Translations under genes and position numbers: made by a program
The notes under the pieces: generated by a model
What the model saw: the letters and a program-made list of their open reading frames with translations, nothing else
Told to the model about the DNA's origin: nothing
Databases searched by the model: none
In this document: in pieces, positions 1-10,945 of the stretch
How the letters are laid out: each line of letters begins with the position of its first letter
Numbering within the stretch: the stretch's first letter is position 1
From: Prorocentrum cordatum
Lineage: Eukaryota; Sar; Dinophyceae; Prorocentrales; Prorocentraceae
NCBI GenBank assembly: GCA_963575745.1
Contig: CAUYUJ010019075.1
Span: 16,001 to 80,000, forward strand
Direction of reading: 5' to 3'
DNA length: 64,000 nucleotides

Positions 1-846
1 AAGAGGAGGAGGAGGAGGAGGAGGAGGATGAGGAAGAGGAGGAGGAGGAGTGGGGGAGGAGGAAGAGCGGGGAGAGAGACGGGGGAAGGAGAAGGAAGGA
101 GGTGGTCGGGGGAGAGGAGGGAGAGGAGGAGGGGTAAGGGGGGGGGGGTCAGGATGTCGGAGTGAAGGAGGGCCAAGAGGACGGAGGAGGTCGGCGATAA
201 CCTTCGACGAGGATGGCCACGGAGAGAAGACGCCTAGCGCTTTCCTCGGGCCGCGGGCGCCCCGACGAGGCCGCGTCCTACCGCGTCGCTCCCCGCTTCG
301 GGATGTGCTCCGTGTCGCACCTCACCGTGATCCACTGGTGGGGCGGGGCGCCCACGAAACCCGTGGCTTGGCGTCGTCGTCGTGTGCTGCCGTCGGCGTC
401 GTCCGCCCCCGTTCGCCCCTGCCGAGCGTCGTCGACGGCCGTCGTGTCCTGCCTGTCCGGGGGCGCGTCTCGGGCCCCTGCGAATTCTCGAATGCCCGCA
501 GGCCCCCTCCCAGCCCAGGAGCCAGCCGGGGGGGGGGGGAGCCCGGGAGGCCGCCCCTCGGGAGGGCTCTGCGGAGGCCGTACGTCCACGAGGCCTCCAC
601 GAGGCTCGAGTCCACGAGGCTCGAGCTTCGAGGCTCGAGGTTCGAGGAGGAGGAGGAGGAGGAGGAGGAGGAGGAGGAGGAGGAGGAGGAGGAGGAGGAG
701 GGGGGGAGGAGGAGAGGAGAGAGGAGAGGAGGAGGAGGAGGAGGAGGAGGAGGGAGGAGGAGGACGAGGAGGAGGAGGAGGGGAGGAGGAGGGGGAGGAG
801 GAGGAGGAGAGAGGAGGAGGAGGAGGAGGAGGAGGAGGAAAGGAAA
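1..846. repeat. (GGA)n-rich microsatellite block
   Basis: Purine-only GGA tracts occupy about 1-60 and 640-842. They are separated by GC-rich sequence and a short run of GAGGCTCGAG-like decamers at 598-650. All six frames stay open only because the tracts encode Glu, Gly and Arg (or Ser, Leu and Pro on the other strand). I see no credible gene. Confidence 0.9.
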
Positions 847-1317
847 GGTGTTCCGATACTGCCTCCCTGGCCTCTTCGCGAAGGCTGGATTCGCCTGGAT
901 TCCCTCCATGTTGGTCTGAACGCATCCCTACGTGGGCGCTGCCAGCTGCGCAACTGCTGCCACTTTCGTGAGCTCTCTGGACCGAGTAATCCTTCAGCGT
1001 CGTATCATATAGCTTTTGTTGGACGCCCAATGCGTAGTTTCGCCCTGTAGCTCGCAGACGGAACATCGCGCCTTTTGAAATTTTCCTTTGTCTTGGGTGA
1101 GCTCCTCGATGATGCCAGTTGTTGCACATGGGGTGGGTACGTCCCTGGGTAGGTTGAAGTTGCCACTGTCTGGCGAGTGCAGCCAGTCCGAGTCCGCATC
1201 TTGAGTTGCCGGGCGCGCCCTGGTTGGATGTCCTCTAATTGGCGCCTGTCAGAGGCGTGTAGCGCACGTGGCGGTGGATTTCCACCGAAGGAGAAGGGGG
1301 AGGATGAGGAGGATGAG
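847..1317. other. Non-repetitive spacer, no gene seen
   Basis: This is a moderate-GC stretch with no long frame of natural composition, no recognised element and no clear splice-like signal. Confidence 0.5.
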
Positions 1318-1327
1318 GATAATGATA

Positions 1328-1380
<53 letters not shown>

Positions 1381-1392
1381 GATGAAGATGAA

Positions 1393-1454
<62 letters not shown>

Positions 1455-1560
1455 CGGCGACGACGTCGACGACGACGGTGATGATGATGATGGTGGCTGT
1501 GATTTATGATGATGATAAATGCTGATAGTGGTGGTGGTGATGATGATGATGAGGAGGAGG
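1318..1560. repeat. (GAT)n microsatellite
   Basis: This is nearly pure GAT from about 1326 to 1455, decaying into GAC and GTG variants to 1555. Frames through it encode poly-Asp, poly-Met or poly-His and are not genes. Confidence 0.95.
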
Positions 1561-1658
1561 AGCCCGTGATTCGAGTTTCGAGGTTCGAGGAGCAGACGGA
1601 GGACAGGTGTTTTTTCCCCAAGCGGTCGAGGTTCTCATATTTTTGGTCCGGGCAAGTT

Positions 1659-1799
1659 TAAGTCGGGCGTGTCCCTCTACAGGATGCATACTTCAGGATA
1701 AACAGCAAAATCGTATGGGGACGAACTTTCCATGATTTTTCAATTCGTCTCGACCATGTTTACTTATTTTTGGCCTAAGGGTAAGTCGGATATTACCAG
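1659..1799 (+). mobile_element. Family A inverted-repeat element, 5' part (A1)
   Basis: It starts with the family A terminus TCGGGCGTGTCCCTCTACAG at 1663. It then shares the ATTC/CAAAA, GGGGACGA and CATGTTT landmarks of the family in the same order. The right terminus is degraded. Confidence 0.6.
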
Positions 1800-1936
1800 C
1801 CTCGAACGTATCCCTATCCCTAAGATTGACACGCCAAAAGGCGATGACAATCTTAGGGATTCGCCCTCGAAAAAAAGGAAATCCCTAAGATTGACATCGT
1901 GATGAGGAGGTGCCCAGCATAGGGATAGGGATATGG
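1800..1936. repeat. Short inverted-repeat element with TATCCCTATCCCTA arms
   Basis: TATCCCTATCCCTAAG at about 1809 is mirrored by CATAGGGATAGGGATA at about 1918. The interior repeats CCCTAAGATTGACA twice in opposite or direct arrangement. A distant relative, with ATCCCTATGATTGGCATCG, lies near 30690-30790. This is likely a small non-autonomous element. Confidence 0.5.
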
Positions 1937-2139
1937 TCCAGGCTGGTAAGGAGAGGCCCTTCAGGCTGTTTCGCCCTTTCGCCCGCCCGCGGGCGCCCCG
2001 TGGGCGCCCTCGGTCAGGCAGGGCTCCCCGGGCTTTCCCCCCAGTGCTCGTCGGGTGCCCGCCCCGCGGGCGCCGCGTGCCCGCCCCGTTGGGCGCCTCG
2101 TGGGCGTCCCGCGCCGCGCTGCCGCGCCGCCTGCGCCAC

Positions 2140-2645
2140 CCCCTCCTCCTCCACCCCCTCCTCCCCCTACCCCTCCCCCTCCCCTCCTCCTTCTCCCCCT
2201 CCTCCTCCTCGTCCTCCTCCTTTTCCTCCTCCTCCTCCTCCTCCTCCTCCTCCTCCTCCTCCTCCTCCTCCTCCTCCTCCTCCTCCTCCCCCTCCTCCTC
2301 CTTCTCCTTCTCCTCTCCTCCTCCTCTCCTCCTCCCTCCTCCTCCCCCTCCTCCCCCTCTCCTCCTCCGCCCTCCTCGCCTCCTCCTCCTCCCTCCTCCT
2401 CCTCTGCTCCTCCTGCTCCTCCTCCTCCCCCCCTCCTCCTTCCACTCCTCCTAGGCCTTTCGGGGTTTGGAGCGACCCAGGTGCCTTAGGTCACTCCCAA
2501 CACACTGCACATGCCCAGGCAGTGTTTTTCCTTTCGTTGACACCGTCAAATGGCTATCCTATCACCTATCCAATCTTCTTCCTCCTCCTCCTCCTCCTCC
2601 TCCTCCTCCTCCTCCACCTTCTCCTCCTCTCCTCCTCACCCTCCT
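2140..2645. repeat. (TCC)n pyrimidine tracts
   Basis: There are two tracts, at about 2145-2455 and 2578-2645, with a 120-bp spacer. The Pro/Ser/Leu frames across them are low-complexity translations. Confidence 0.9.
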
Positions 2646-2744
2646 CCTCCCCCTCCCCCTCCCCCCCTCGGCTCCCCAGAGGAGCCGAGAGGGACGCAGG
2701 CCGCATGGCAGCCAAGCCCAAGCCGAAGGGCGAAGCCGAACCGA

Positions 2745-3090
2745 GAGGAGCCAGGGCACTGCACTTGGTGCCACACAGCTGGCACTTCGCAGGCCCACCA
2801 CGTAACAAGCGCAACAGACACTGCGCACAAGTGGCTTGCAGCACGCAGCTTGCACGGTATGTGTTGCACCGCAGGCATTGGAGTTCACAGCTCGTCAGTG
2901 GCAAGTTCTCATTACAACGCCTAGCTTGCACCACAGCGCCAGCTGCCCCGTTCCCTATACCACATACGCATCACCACAAAGCTGGGGCTCCCAACACCTA
3001 GCCTACACCACAAGCTTACACCGCATACTTGGCACCTGTACTTGTGCACGATGTTGCGCCACATCGACTGCACATCGAGAACGCAATGGC
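2745..3090. repeat. Degenerate GCACCACA-type repeats
   Basis: The words TGCACCACA, GCACAC and ACACCACA recur irregularly. They are reminiscent of the cleaner 14-bp array at 61.0 kb. No gene is seen. Confidence 0.4.
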
Positions 3091-3249
3091 GTAGCGTTTA
3101 GGGCTCACAGTGGCCGCGATTGTCTTGCGTTCGGGATCTTCCTGTGGCTCTCAGGGCCCTTCCCTCCTGGAGGCTTCCTGGGGCCTTTCTGGAGGTTGTT
3201 CGAAAGTTCCTCCTCCGTCGTCGTGCCAGAGGTTCCAGAATCGAGGTTG

Positions 3250-3445
3250 AAGGCATGAGGGCAGCGATGGGATCAAGAAGATCGAGGAGGGTCGAGGAGA
3301 TCGAGGGGATCAATGGGAGCTTGCGAGGGCCGGGAAGCCGAGGAAATCCAGTGAATCGAGGAGTCCAAGGGCGGTCACGGGATCGAGGACGCCGAGGAGA
3401 TCGAGGGGATCGGTGGGGATCGATGAGATCGAGGTTTTGCATGAT
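3250..3445. repeat. GATCGAGG-type minisatellite
   Basis: The motif GAGGAGATCGAGGGGATC is repeated with variation. The same decamer theme occurs at 19137-19233 (opposite strand) and 44016-44140. Confidence 0.6.
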
Positions 3446-3519
3446 ATTCGTCCTCTTCGGGCGTCAGGGCGCCTCCAGAGACCTCAAGGGGCCTGAGGGG
3501 ACCTCTGAGGACCATCACC

Positions 3520-3789
3520 GCGAACATCATCATCACCATCGCCAGCATCAGTTTCAGTATCAGCATCATCATCATCATCAGCTGCATCATCAGCATCATC
3601 ATCATCATCAGCATCATCATCAGCAGCATCATCATCATCCGCATCGTCATGATCAGCATCGGCATCGTCACCATCGTCAGCATCATCGTCATCACCATCG
3701 TAACCATATTCCTCATCCTCAGCATCATCATCATCAGCATCATCATCATCATCATCATCATCATCAGCATCATCATCATCATCGTCATC

Positions 3790-3846
<57 letters not shown>

Positions 3847-4215
3847 GCCACCAGCAGCATCAGCAGCAGCATCATCAGCTGCATCATCAGCGCGATCCGC
3901 ACCAACAACACCCTTAGCATCATCAGCAGCATTCGCATCGTCGTTCGCATCGTCATCATCATCATCAGCAACATCATCAGGATCATCATCGTAACCACCA
4001 TCAGCATCATACTTAGCAACACCATCATCAACCACATCATCATCATGGTCATGTTTGTCATCCTCATCATCAGCAGCATCAGCATCAGCACTTCCATCAC
4101 CATCACCATCATCAGCAGGATCATCATCATCAGCAGCATCACCATCGTCGTCGTCATCATCACCATCATCATCATCATCATCATCAGCATCATCATCATC
4201 ATCATCAGCAGCATC
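3520..4215. repeat. Long degenerate (ATC)n array
   Basis: About 700 bp of CATCAT/CAGCAT triplets are interrupted by single substitutions. The opposite strand carries a 514-codon acidic frame (3484-5028) that runs on through the neighbouring GGA tract. Its Asp/Ala-only composition comes from the repeat, so I do not call a gene. Confidence 0.9.
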
Positions 4216-4389
4216 AGCATCTTCTCCATCCCCAGACCCCTCGCGGCTTGACCAGCTCAAGTCGGACGCGGTTGCTTCGTAATTGTTGTCTCGAAAGATG
4301 GGGGGGATTTCGGGCACAGACAGTCCCATATAGATTTTGGGACGAATCGTTGCCCCACTAGCGGTAGGCATGCAGGAGGGAAGAACGGC

Positions 4390-4740
4390 TCGAGGAGTGG
4401 AGGAGGAGGAGGAGGTGAGGAGGAGAAGGAGGAGGAAGAGGAGGAGGAGGAGAAGGAGGTTCAGGAGGTTCAGGAGGAGGGCGAGGAGGAGGAGGAGGAG
4501 GAGAAGGAAGAGGAGGAGGAGGAGAGGAGGAGGCGCGGAGGAGGAGGAGGAGGAGGGAGGAGGAGGAGGCGGTGGAGGAGGAGGAGGAGGAGGAGGAGGA
4601 GGAAGGGAGGAACATAAGGAGCAGGAGAAGGAGATTAAGCATGGGGCGGAAGGTGACGACAGGAGAGGACAGGAAGGAGGCGGAGGTTGAGGAGGAGGAG
4701 GAGGAGGAGGAGGAGGAGGAGGAGGAGGAGGAGGAGAGTG
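4390..4740. repeat. (GGA)n array
   Basis: This is an interrupted GGA tract, with GTTCAGGAGG interruptions near 4455. Confidence 0.9.
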
Positions 4741-5640
4741 GCGGAGGATGAAGTAGACGAGGGGGAGAAGGAGAAACCACAATAATAGCAGCACCAGAAC
4801 TGAGGAGGAGGGCGGTGAAGTGGAGCGGGGGGGATATGGAGGGAATTCTAAGACAAGAAGGACCGCAGGCGGAAAGGAGGAGAAGTGTTTTCTTCGTATC
4901 CTCCTGTTGCTGGGGGGAACTTGAGATGATGCTGACGGCGAGGAAGATAGCGAGGGCAGCGTCGACAACGACAACGACAACCACGGAGGCAGCGATAGCG
5001 GAAGCACAGCGACGGAGGCATTGAGCATTGACAGTCGGTTTGCTAGTGGCTCGATGCAGACGGGGCATCGCCGTTGAGTGAGTACTTTGAGGAGAGGAAT
5101 GATGATGATGATTTGCCTTCTTTGGCCTCCGCCAGGACTAAGACCCTCGTCGCCATGATTGTATTTGCCTCGAGCTTGCTCCAGAGTGCTTCAGGATCGT
5201 CGCCAGGGTTGGCGATCTTGGGGGGGAGGCGCTTGACATCCGGGCGTCGCGGAAAAGCACGTCACGCGTTTTTGCTCTGACCTGGGTGGGCTACGGGATT
5301 TTCGCGGACCGATCCGACTCGATGCGTTACTCATTACGCGTGGGTAGACACTTGTTGTCGGGTGTGCTTTAGTCCCTACGACGTTGGGGTTTGGTTGGTG
5401 GTTGGTTTAACCTTCTCGGCGGAAATTTGCCGGATGCTTGCAAGTCAGGCAGGGGCGGCTCCGCTGGGGCAAGCCGGCGGAAGCTTGGCGAGAGCCAGCG
5501 GAAGTCAAAGCAAAGCCCCCGAGATTGGTCAGTGCGCACGCCATCAGGGTTCTCAGAATTGGCCAGAGAGTATTATCAAAAGGGTTGCACAGTACCGCAG
5601 CATTAAAAACATGATCCTCCTGCTCTTCGCCTCCTTCCTC
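4741..5640. other. Intergenic or intronic sequence, nothing recognised
   Basis: Mixed-composition sequence. Short frames are present, but none has convincing codon composition and no element family member was found. Confidence 0.4.
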
Positions 5641-6115
5641 CCGGCCCCTTGTCTTCCTTCTGCTCCCTACGTCTCCCTCATCATCCGTCTCCCCCCCCCC
5701 CTCCTGATCATCCCTCCTCTTCCTGCTCGTCCAGCTCGTTCTGCACCCCCCCTCCGCCTTCCTCGCCTGTTCGTCTTAATTATCCAGCTCCTCCGCTTCC
5801 CCTCTTCCCCATACACATTACCATCTCCTCTTCCCCTCTGCCCCCCTCCTCCTCTTGTTCCTCCCCCTCCTGCCAGTCTCCCCGTCCTCGTCCACCTTGT
5901 TCGCCTCCTCCCCAGCCCTCCAGCTCTGCCTCTGTTCTTCCTTCCCCGTTTTCTCCCTCCCCGCCCCATCCCGCCCGTTGTCCCCCTCCCCCCCTCCTCC
6001 CTCTCCTCCTCCTCCTCCTCCTCCTCCTCCTCCTCCTCCTCCTCCTCCTCCTCCTCCTCCTCCTCCTCCTCCTCCTCCTCCTCCCCCGCCTTCTTCACCT
6101 CCTCTTGTTTTTCCT
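5641..6115. repeat. Pyrimidine-rich tract ending in (CTC)n
   Basis: Irregular C/T-rich sequence runs from 5641 to about 5998, then an almost perfect CTC run to about 6083. It is a strand-asymmetric purine/pyrimidine tract. Confidence 0.85.
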
Positions 6116-6294
6116 CCTCCTGCACCTAGCCCCACCGGGCGTAGCACAACGACGCTAATCATCAGCGCGGCGTGTGCGTTTCCATCGGTGGAGATTGGAA
6201 CACCCTTTCGTAAGCCACAAGCTGGGGGGAAATGCGAATCCCCCTCCTCCGCCCATCTTGTTTCGCCCCCCCCCACCCGCTTGTCCCGCCGCGC

Positions 6295-6311
6295 CGACGA
6301 CAACGGAGACA

Positions 6312-6351
<40 letters not shown>

Positions 6352-6425
6352 ACGACGACGACGTCGAAGATAACGACGACGTCGACGACGACGACGACAG
6401 ACCACGACGACGATAACGACGACGA

Positions 6426-6482
<57 letters not shown>

Positions 6483-6965
6483 ACGACGGACGACGACGAC
6501 GACGACGACGACGACCGACGACCGACGACCGACGACCGACGACCGACGACCGACGACCGTCGACCGTCGACGACCGACGACCGACGACCGACGACCGACG
6601 ACGACGACGACGACGTCGACGACGACGACGACGACGACGACGTCTTTGGTCCATCCCAGGCACTGCCACCAGAGCGCCACCCGCGCGGCGGCCGACATGC
6701 GCAAGCCGCAGGGGGAGTGGGAGTCGGCGACGGTGCCCACGCGTCGTTGGCGTCGGGCGGCAGCGTCGGCGCCGTCGCCGTCGCCGTCGCCGTCGTTGTC
6801 GCTGTCGTCGACGTCGTCGTCGTCGTTGTCGTCTGTCGCCGTCGTCGACGTCGTCGTCGTCGTCGTCGACGTCGTCGACGTCGTCGACGCCGTCGTCCGT
6901 CGTCGTCGTCGTCGTCGTCGCCGCCGTCGTTGTCGCCAACGCCGTCGCCGTCGCCGGCGTGACGG
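6295..6965. repeat. (GAC)n / (GTC)n inverted microsatellite pair
   Basis: (GAC)n with embedded CGACGACC heptamers fills about 6298-6650. After a 110-bp non-repetitive centre, complementary (GTC)n fills about 6765-6960. Each arm can pair with the other, giving a potential stem of roughly 200 bp. Confidence 0.85.
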
Positions 6966-7640
6966 GAGATGCAGCTGGGGGAGGGGAAAGAAGAGGGCCG
7001 AGGAGGACAACCAGACACCCTGCGGATGTTTTTCTGTTCCATCCGTGTGCTTCTTGTCGACTTCGGCCTGGGGGGCGGGGGAATTCTCGGGCCTCGGGAC
7101 CAACACACGTGGATCTGGGGCGAAGAACTACCCTTTGGGACGGGGTCGAGACCTCGACGGCCTGCGGGTTGAAGATAACAATCCATCGGATGTCTGAAGG
7201 AGGAGGAGGAGAAGGAGCGAGGCAGAGGAGGACAAAGAGGAAGGAGGAGGTTCGAGGACTCTGTGCCTGGTGTTTTGTTGGGTTTGCCTGCCTTTGGGGG
7301 GGCCTCCAGGAGCCTCTCGGGGAACCTCTGGAGACCTCTTGATGCCCAGACCCCTGGCAATTCGGCCACAGGCCGCCCAGCCCGTTTGCTTTGCAGTGCT
7401 CGACGTCTGGCAGCCGCTTCTGGGCCCAGGGAGCCCTCAGCTGGCGCCACCTCCATATGTGCGCGCCGCCCAGGGTGCTGCCCCGCCATGCTCCAGTGGC
7501 TGTCGCTGGCCGCCGGCGGCGGCTGGTGCCGCACCGAGGTCGGGGGCAACGCTGGGGGCCGGCGGTTCACAGTGGACAGGGCCCTGGGGGATGGGGCGGG
7601 CCCTCAGGACGAGGCGATGCCCCAACGGCAGCGCCAGGCT
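6966..7640. other. GC-rich sequence, no gene recognised
   Basis: Open frames are present on + (for example 7263-7766) but their composition is ambiguous. G-rich words such as GGGGCCTCCAGGAGCC near 7290-7340 resemble the degenerate G-rich repeats at 14.6 and 45.7 kb. Confidence 0.35.
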
Positions 7641-7644
7641 TACG

Positions 7645-7780
7645 TCGGGCATGTCCCTCTACAGGGGGAATATTCAAAAATAGTCAAGGCAGGGGAGGCT
7701 GTGTTGAGCATTTTTTGGCCACGTGTGAGCTTTTTTGAAATATTCGTGCCCCAGATCCCCCTGTAGGGGGACATGCCCGA
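7645..7780 (+). mobile_element. Family A inverted-repeat element (A2)
   Basis: The left end TCGGGCATGTCCCTCTACAG is mirrored by CTGTAGGGGGACATGCCCGA ending at 7780. The pair forms a near-perfect 20-bp TIR around a 136-bp element. The interior has the family words ATTCAAAAATAGTC and ATATTCGTG. It is too short to encode a transposase, so it would be a MITE moved in trans. Confidence 0.85.
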
Positions 7781-7902
7781 CCAAACGCTAGGGTGGGCCC
7801 CCTCCCTCAGGACACCACCTTGGGGAGCTGCCCAGGGGGGCACCGCATCGACTCCCCATCGCACACTCCTCGCCGGCAGGGGCCTGAAGGCCCTCGCTTA
7901 AG

Positions 7903-8063
7903 TCGGGCGTGTCCCTCTGCAGGAGGAACATTCAAAAGTTCTATTAAACAATAATCAGGGGACGATGCTTTTTTGTTTAAAAAAATGTTTGGCACTTGCT
8001 GAGTATGTTTTAGAAAATGGATCATTTTCGTCCAGAGTCCGCCTGTATGGGGGACATGCCCGA
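7903..8063 (+). mobile_element. Family A inverted-repeat element (A3)
   Basis: 161 bp with TCGGGCGTGTCCCTCTGCAG on the left and GGGGGACATGCCCGA on the right. Flanks read CTTAAG before and CTAAG after, so either the TIR extends by 4-5 bp or a short target duplication is present. It lies only 122 bp from A2. Confidence 0.85.
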
Positions 8064-8179
8064 CCTAAGCCTACGCAGGAACGTGCGGTTTCGCTACCAG
8101 GGGCCTGCATCGCCGATGTATCGCCGATTCCAGATCGACGCTTACCCCCCTTAGCCGGTACCCCCTCACCCCCGAGGTC

Positions 8180-8357
8180 TTGATTTTTGCATGACGTGGC
8201 CACCAGAGGTCTGGACCCCTCACCGGGGACCGGCTTTGTCTCCCGAGTCGTGCTTTGACGGTCCCGAGGCCTGGTGGGGGCCCGCAGGGGCCGAGGAGCC
8301 TACCGGAAGAGCCGACCCTCGTGATCTTGTCCGCGACGCGAGGGGGTCTGTGGGCCC
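8180..8357 (+). mobile_element. Family B element, diverged (B1)
   Basis: It carries the family order: GGTCTGGACCCCTC, GACCGGCTTT, GAGTCGTGCTTTGACGGTCC, then the right terminus GCGAGGGGGTCTG. The candidate exon at 8380 begins 22 bp after its end. Confidence 0.65.
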
Positions 8358-8379
8358 CTGGCGTTCCCCCTCTCGCGAG

Positions 8380-8515
8380 GGATGCGCGGAGGTCGACTGC
8401 GCCGGAGCCAGCGGCGCGCTGGCCGAGGGCCAGGAGCCGGTGCTGTCGAGCTGCTACGACGAGATGCCCGTGGAGCTGCCCTCGGCCGAGAGGCGCCCGG
8501 AGGGCCTCCGGGGCA
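8380..8515 (+). CDS. Candidate exon, unknown protein
   Basis: Codons from 8380 read GCAEVDCAGASGALAEGQEP and continue through ELPSAERRPEGLRG with G or C in nearly every third position. The alternative frames look poor. A pyrimidine-rich stretch ending CTCTCGCGAG precedes it (possible 3' splice site). GC at about 8516 is a possible donor, a type dinoflagellates use. The in-frame stop at 8542 would lie in the intron. I recognise no domain. It may belong with the + strand candidate exons at 11.1, 11.8 and 16.1 kb, but no sequence proves this. Confidence 0.4.
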
Positions 8516-8599
8516 GTCCTGGGGCCCAGGCCTCCAACGTATAGCCAGGCACCCGGGGCCTTCGAAGCTTCGAGGCTGGAGGGCGCTTTCCCAAGAGAG

Positions 8600-8765
8600 C
8601 CGATGTCGCGACCTGTTCCGTGCGGGGTCCCCGGAAGTCTCGGGCCCCTCCCTGGGACTTAATTTTTGTTTCATCGTGAGTGCTCCTTGACGGTCCTGGG
8701 GCCCGGCGAGGGCCGCTGGAGGCCGAAAATTGTGAAATAAATGCCTCCGTCTTGATTGTGTCAAT
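8600..8765 (+). mobile_element. Family B element, diverged (B2)
   Basis: It has the family landmarks GTCTCGGGCCCCTCCC, TTGACGGTCCTGG and GAGGCCGAAAATTGTGAAA, followed by a right arm CCTCCGTCTTGATT. It abuts B3 directly, so the two are tandem or nested. Confidence 0.55.
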
Positions 8766-8766
8766 G

Positions 8767-8954
8767 CCCAGACCCCCGACGTCATGATTTGTGTCATGAC
8801 GTCGACCCCCACAGGTCTCGACCCATTCCCCGGGACCGGTTTTTCATCCTGAGTCGTCTTTTGACGGTCCCGAGGGTCGGTAAGGGTTCCCAGAGGCCAA
8901 AAATAGCGAAAAACTGAACGCCTTTATTTTTATGATAACTCGAGGGGATCTGGG
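8767..8954 (+). mobile_element. Family B element, full length (B3)
   Basis: It starts CCCAGACCCCCGACGTCATG and ends CTCGAGGGGATCTGGG, giving a terminal inverted repeat of about 11 bp. A subterminal hairpin (CATGACGTC pairing with GACGTCATG) follows the left end. The length of 188 bp is typical of the family. Confidence 0.8.
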
Positions 8955-9007
8955 TACGGTGGATCTCTGGGTCTCTGGTTCTGGACGGCGTTTGAGTCGC
9001 GGGGGTT

Positions 9008-9112
9008 GCCTTCCAGCGGCGGCGACTCGCCGAGCGGATCGTCCCGGGGCTGCCATGGATCGTCCCGAACGGCCGCCGCCGCCGTTCTGCCGGAGGCGCG
9101 AGGTGAAGGCCC
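9008..9112 (+). repeat. Family Q dispersed repeat
   Basis: GCCTTCCAGCGGCGGCGACT followed by CGGATCGTCCCGGGGC and GAACGGCCG matches a roughly 100-bp repeat. It is also found at 23540-23625, 25178-25250, 42345-42440 (minus), 49345-49445 and 49905-50010. Confidence 0.5.
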
Positions 9113-9121
9113 GAGAGCTTT

Positions 9122-9317
9122 CCCAGAGGTCCCCAGGCATCGGGCGTACTTCGAGAATCAAGACGGAGGTTTTTCGCCGTTTTTGGCTTCTCGGGGCCCC
9201 CACCGGGCCTCGGGACCGTCAGAAAGCGACTCGGGATGAAAAGCTGGTCCTGGGGAGGTGGTCGAGAGATCGGGGGCCCGCGTCTCGACAAAAATCGCGA
9301 CGCCGGGTGTCTGGGGT
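9122..9317 (-). mobile_element. Family B element (B4)
   Basis: Read on -, it shows the family order, with GACGGTCCCGAGGCCCGGT and the subterminal TTGATTCTCG arm. Termini are diverged. Confidence 0.6.
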
Positions 9318-9373
9318 CTTGGCGTCGCGAGACTCGGGGCTTCGCCTGAGATCCTGGCGTCCCGGGCGATTTT

Positions 9374-9577
9374 CGGCGGCGAGCGAGGAGGGGGGGTGAG
9401 AAGGAGAAGGCCTTCACAGACAGAAGGCGGCAGGGCTTCTCAGAAGCCCTCGCGCCTTCTGAGAGGTTTTTGTCGCATCTGCGGGGAGGGCTTCGAAAAC
9501 TTCTCAGAAGGCTGGTGCACTTCCGAGCCTTCTGAGAAGGCCCGCCCATTCTCGCTTCCCCCCCGGGCGCACCGCCT
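9374..9577 (+). mobile_element. Family L element (L1)
   Basis: It opens CGGCGGCGAGCGAGG and closes in GCGCACCGCCT. Between the ends, the palindromic word CTTCTCAGAAG and its variants recur five or more times. The reverse complement of L2 (48940-49137) aligns along its whole length. With arms plus repeated internal palindromes it should fold extensively. Confidence 0.75.
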
Positions 9578-9984
9578 AGAGTTGTCCACCCCAATCCCCG
9601 AACTCCGCACAAAAGCCTGGCCGCGCAGAGAAGTCTGGGACACTCGGGGATGCACCCTTGGGAGGCTCGTTGGGCGTACCCGTCATCGAGGATGGACGCC
9701 CCCTCTTCGTAGATCCCTGAGTTTGGCTTCAAATTGTGAGGCCACTCGGAACCCGGCAGAGTCGGGGATTGGGGGCCGCCACGCTGTCCACTACTGGCGT
9801 CGGATTGTTGTTTACACCGCGCGTTTTCGCTCGGCTTCGGGCCCTGGGACCATCACAGATCGATCCCGCTCGAACGCTGCAGCAGAACGATAGGATCTAG
9901 GGCTCCAGTCGTGATTTGTCGCGGCGTCGCATTTTCCCAACGTCGCATCTGAGGGGACCCTGGGGGCTGGAGCTCCCTAGCTGT
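9578..9984. other. No gene recognised
   Basis: GC-rich, weakly structured sequence. The 211-codon + frame starting at 9258 runs through elements B4 and L1 and is not credible as a gene. Confidence 0.4.
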
Positions 9985-10225
9985 GGGGCCACGAGGGGCG
10001 CGCCGAAACGGGCTGGGGGGTGCTCTATACGACACTACCCCCTGAGGGCTTCGGTGGAGCGTCCTTTGGGACCCCGAAGCATGTGAGGATTATACCGGGA
10101 TGGCTTGGGGGACGCTATGCGGTACCAGCCTTTGGGGGTCTCGTTGGAGTGTCCTATCGGGCCACGAAACGCGCGAGGAGTGTTCCGAGACGGGCTGAGG
10201 GACGCTATGCGGTACCCAGAATCCT
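9985..10225 (+). repeat. ~90-bp tandem repeat
   Basis: GACGCTATGCGGTACC occurs at 10111 and 10201 with aligned upstream blocks (TTGGAGTGTCCTATCGGG, TCGGTGGAGCGTCCTTTGGG). The array is about 2.5 units with a period near 90 bp. Confidence 0.7.
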
Positions 10226-10945
10226 CCGCCCCGTGACAAGTCACGGCGAGGGTTTTTGCACGTGTTCTGCATCTTGGGGCCCTGGGGCCGTCAGACAGAC
10301 GGCGTTGTACATTACTCTCAGGCAAATTTACGTTGACTTGCATGGGCTTCCCTTTCCGCCGCCTTTCCTTTCCGCCGCCGCCGTTTAGGACAGCGCCTGG
10401 CCGAAGAGGCGTGCAAGCGCGACTCGACCGGCGTGGGGTCCAGATGCCCGTTCGGGCCTTTTCCGCGCCCCCCCTCCCCCAATCCATACGACAAGAGTTC
10501 CACTGGAATGGCACGTTTCTCGATTTCGGCGTCTGGAGTGATCGCCCTCAGCATGAGTCGATATGGGGTTGCAGCCGCCCAAACCGCTGCGAGCATGCAG
10601 GAGAACGGACTGGCACGGGCACGTGCAGCAGTGGCGCAAGCGGCCGAGGTGGCCCCTCTCACTCCTATCCGCGTCTGCGGGGGCGGTGTGGGTGTGCGGC
10701 CGCGACGACTGCAGAAGGGGCAGCTCGGGCTCGGCAGGGGCCCGCGGTTCCTCGGGCCCTTCCCTGGCTGTTCCCCCAGCGCTCCTCGCGCACCCGGCGG
10801 CCCTTCGGGGCTGATCAGGAGGCGCTGCTCCTGACGTAGCGCTCCCTCTGGTTTCGGAGCGGCTCCATCTTGCGCTCGAAGTTTTGGTCCAGTCCGTGGC
10901 CGCAGCAATCTCGCCCACCACCCCCCTCAGGGGGGGGAGTCTCTC
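10226..10945. other. GC-rich sequence, no gene recognised
   Basis: Several overlapping frames of 80-190 codons on both strands have ambiguous composition. None shows a recognisable domain or clear splice borders. Confidence 0.35.

Noticed and set aside
50-1129. Six overlapping frames of 190-290 codons around the first GGA block
   Set aside because: All derive from (GGA)n/(TCC)n (poly-Glu, Gly, Arg, Ser, Pro); no natural composition outside the tract.
3375-5028. 514-codon acidic and 284-codon Met-rich - strand frames
   Set aside because: They translate the degenerate ATC array and adjacent GGA tract; Asp/Ala or Met/Leu composition only.
5818-7570. 370-470-codon frames rich in Arg/Val/Ser/Asp
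   Set aside because: Produced by (GAC)n and (GTC)n arrays in inverted order.
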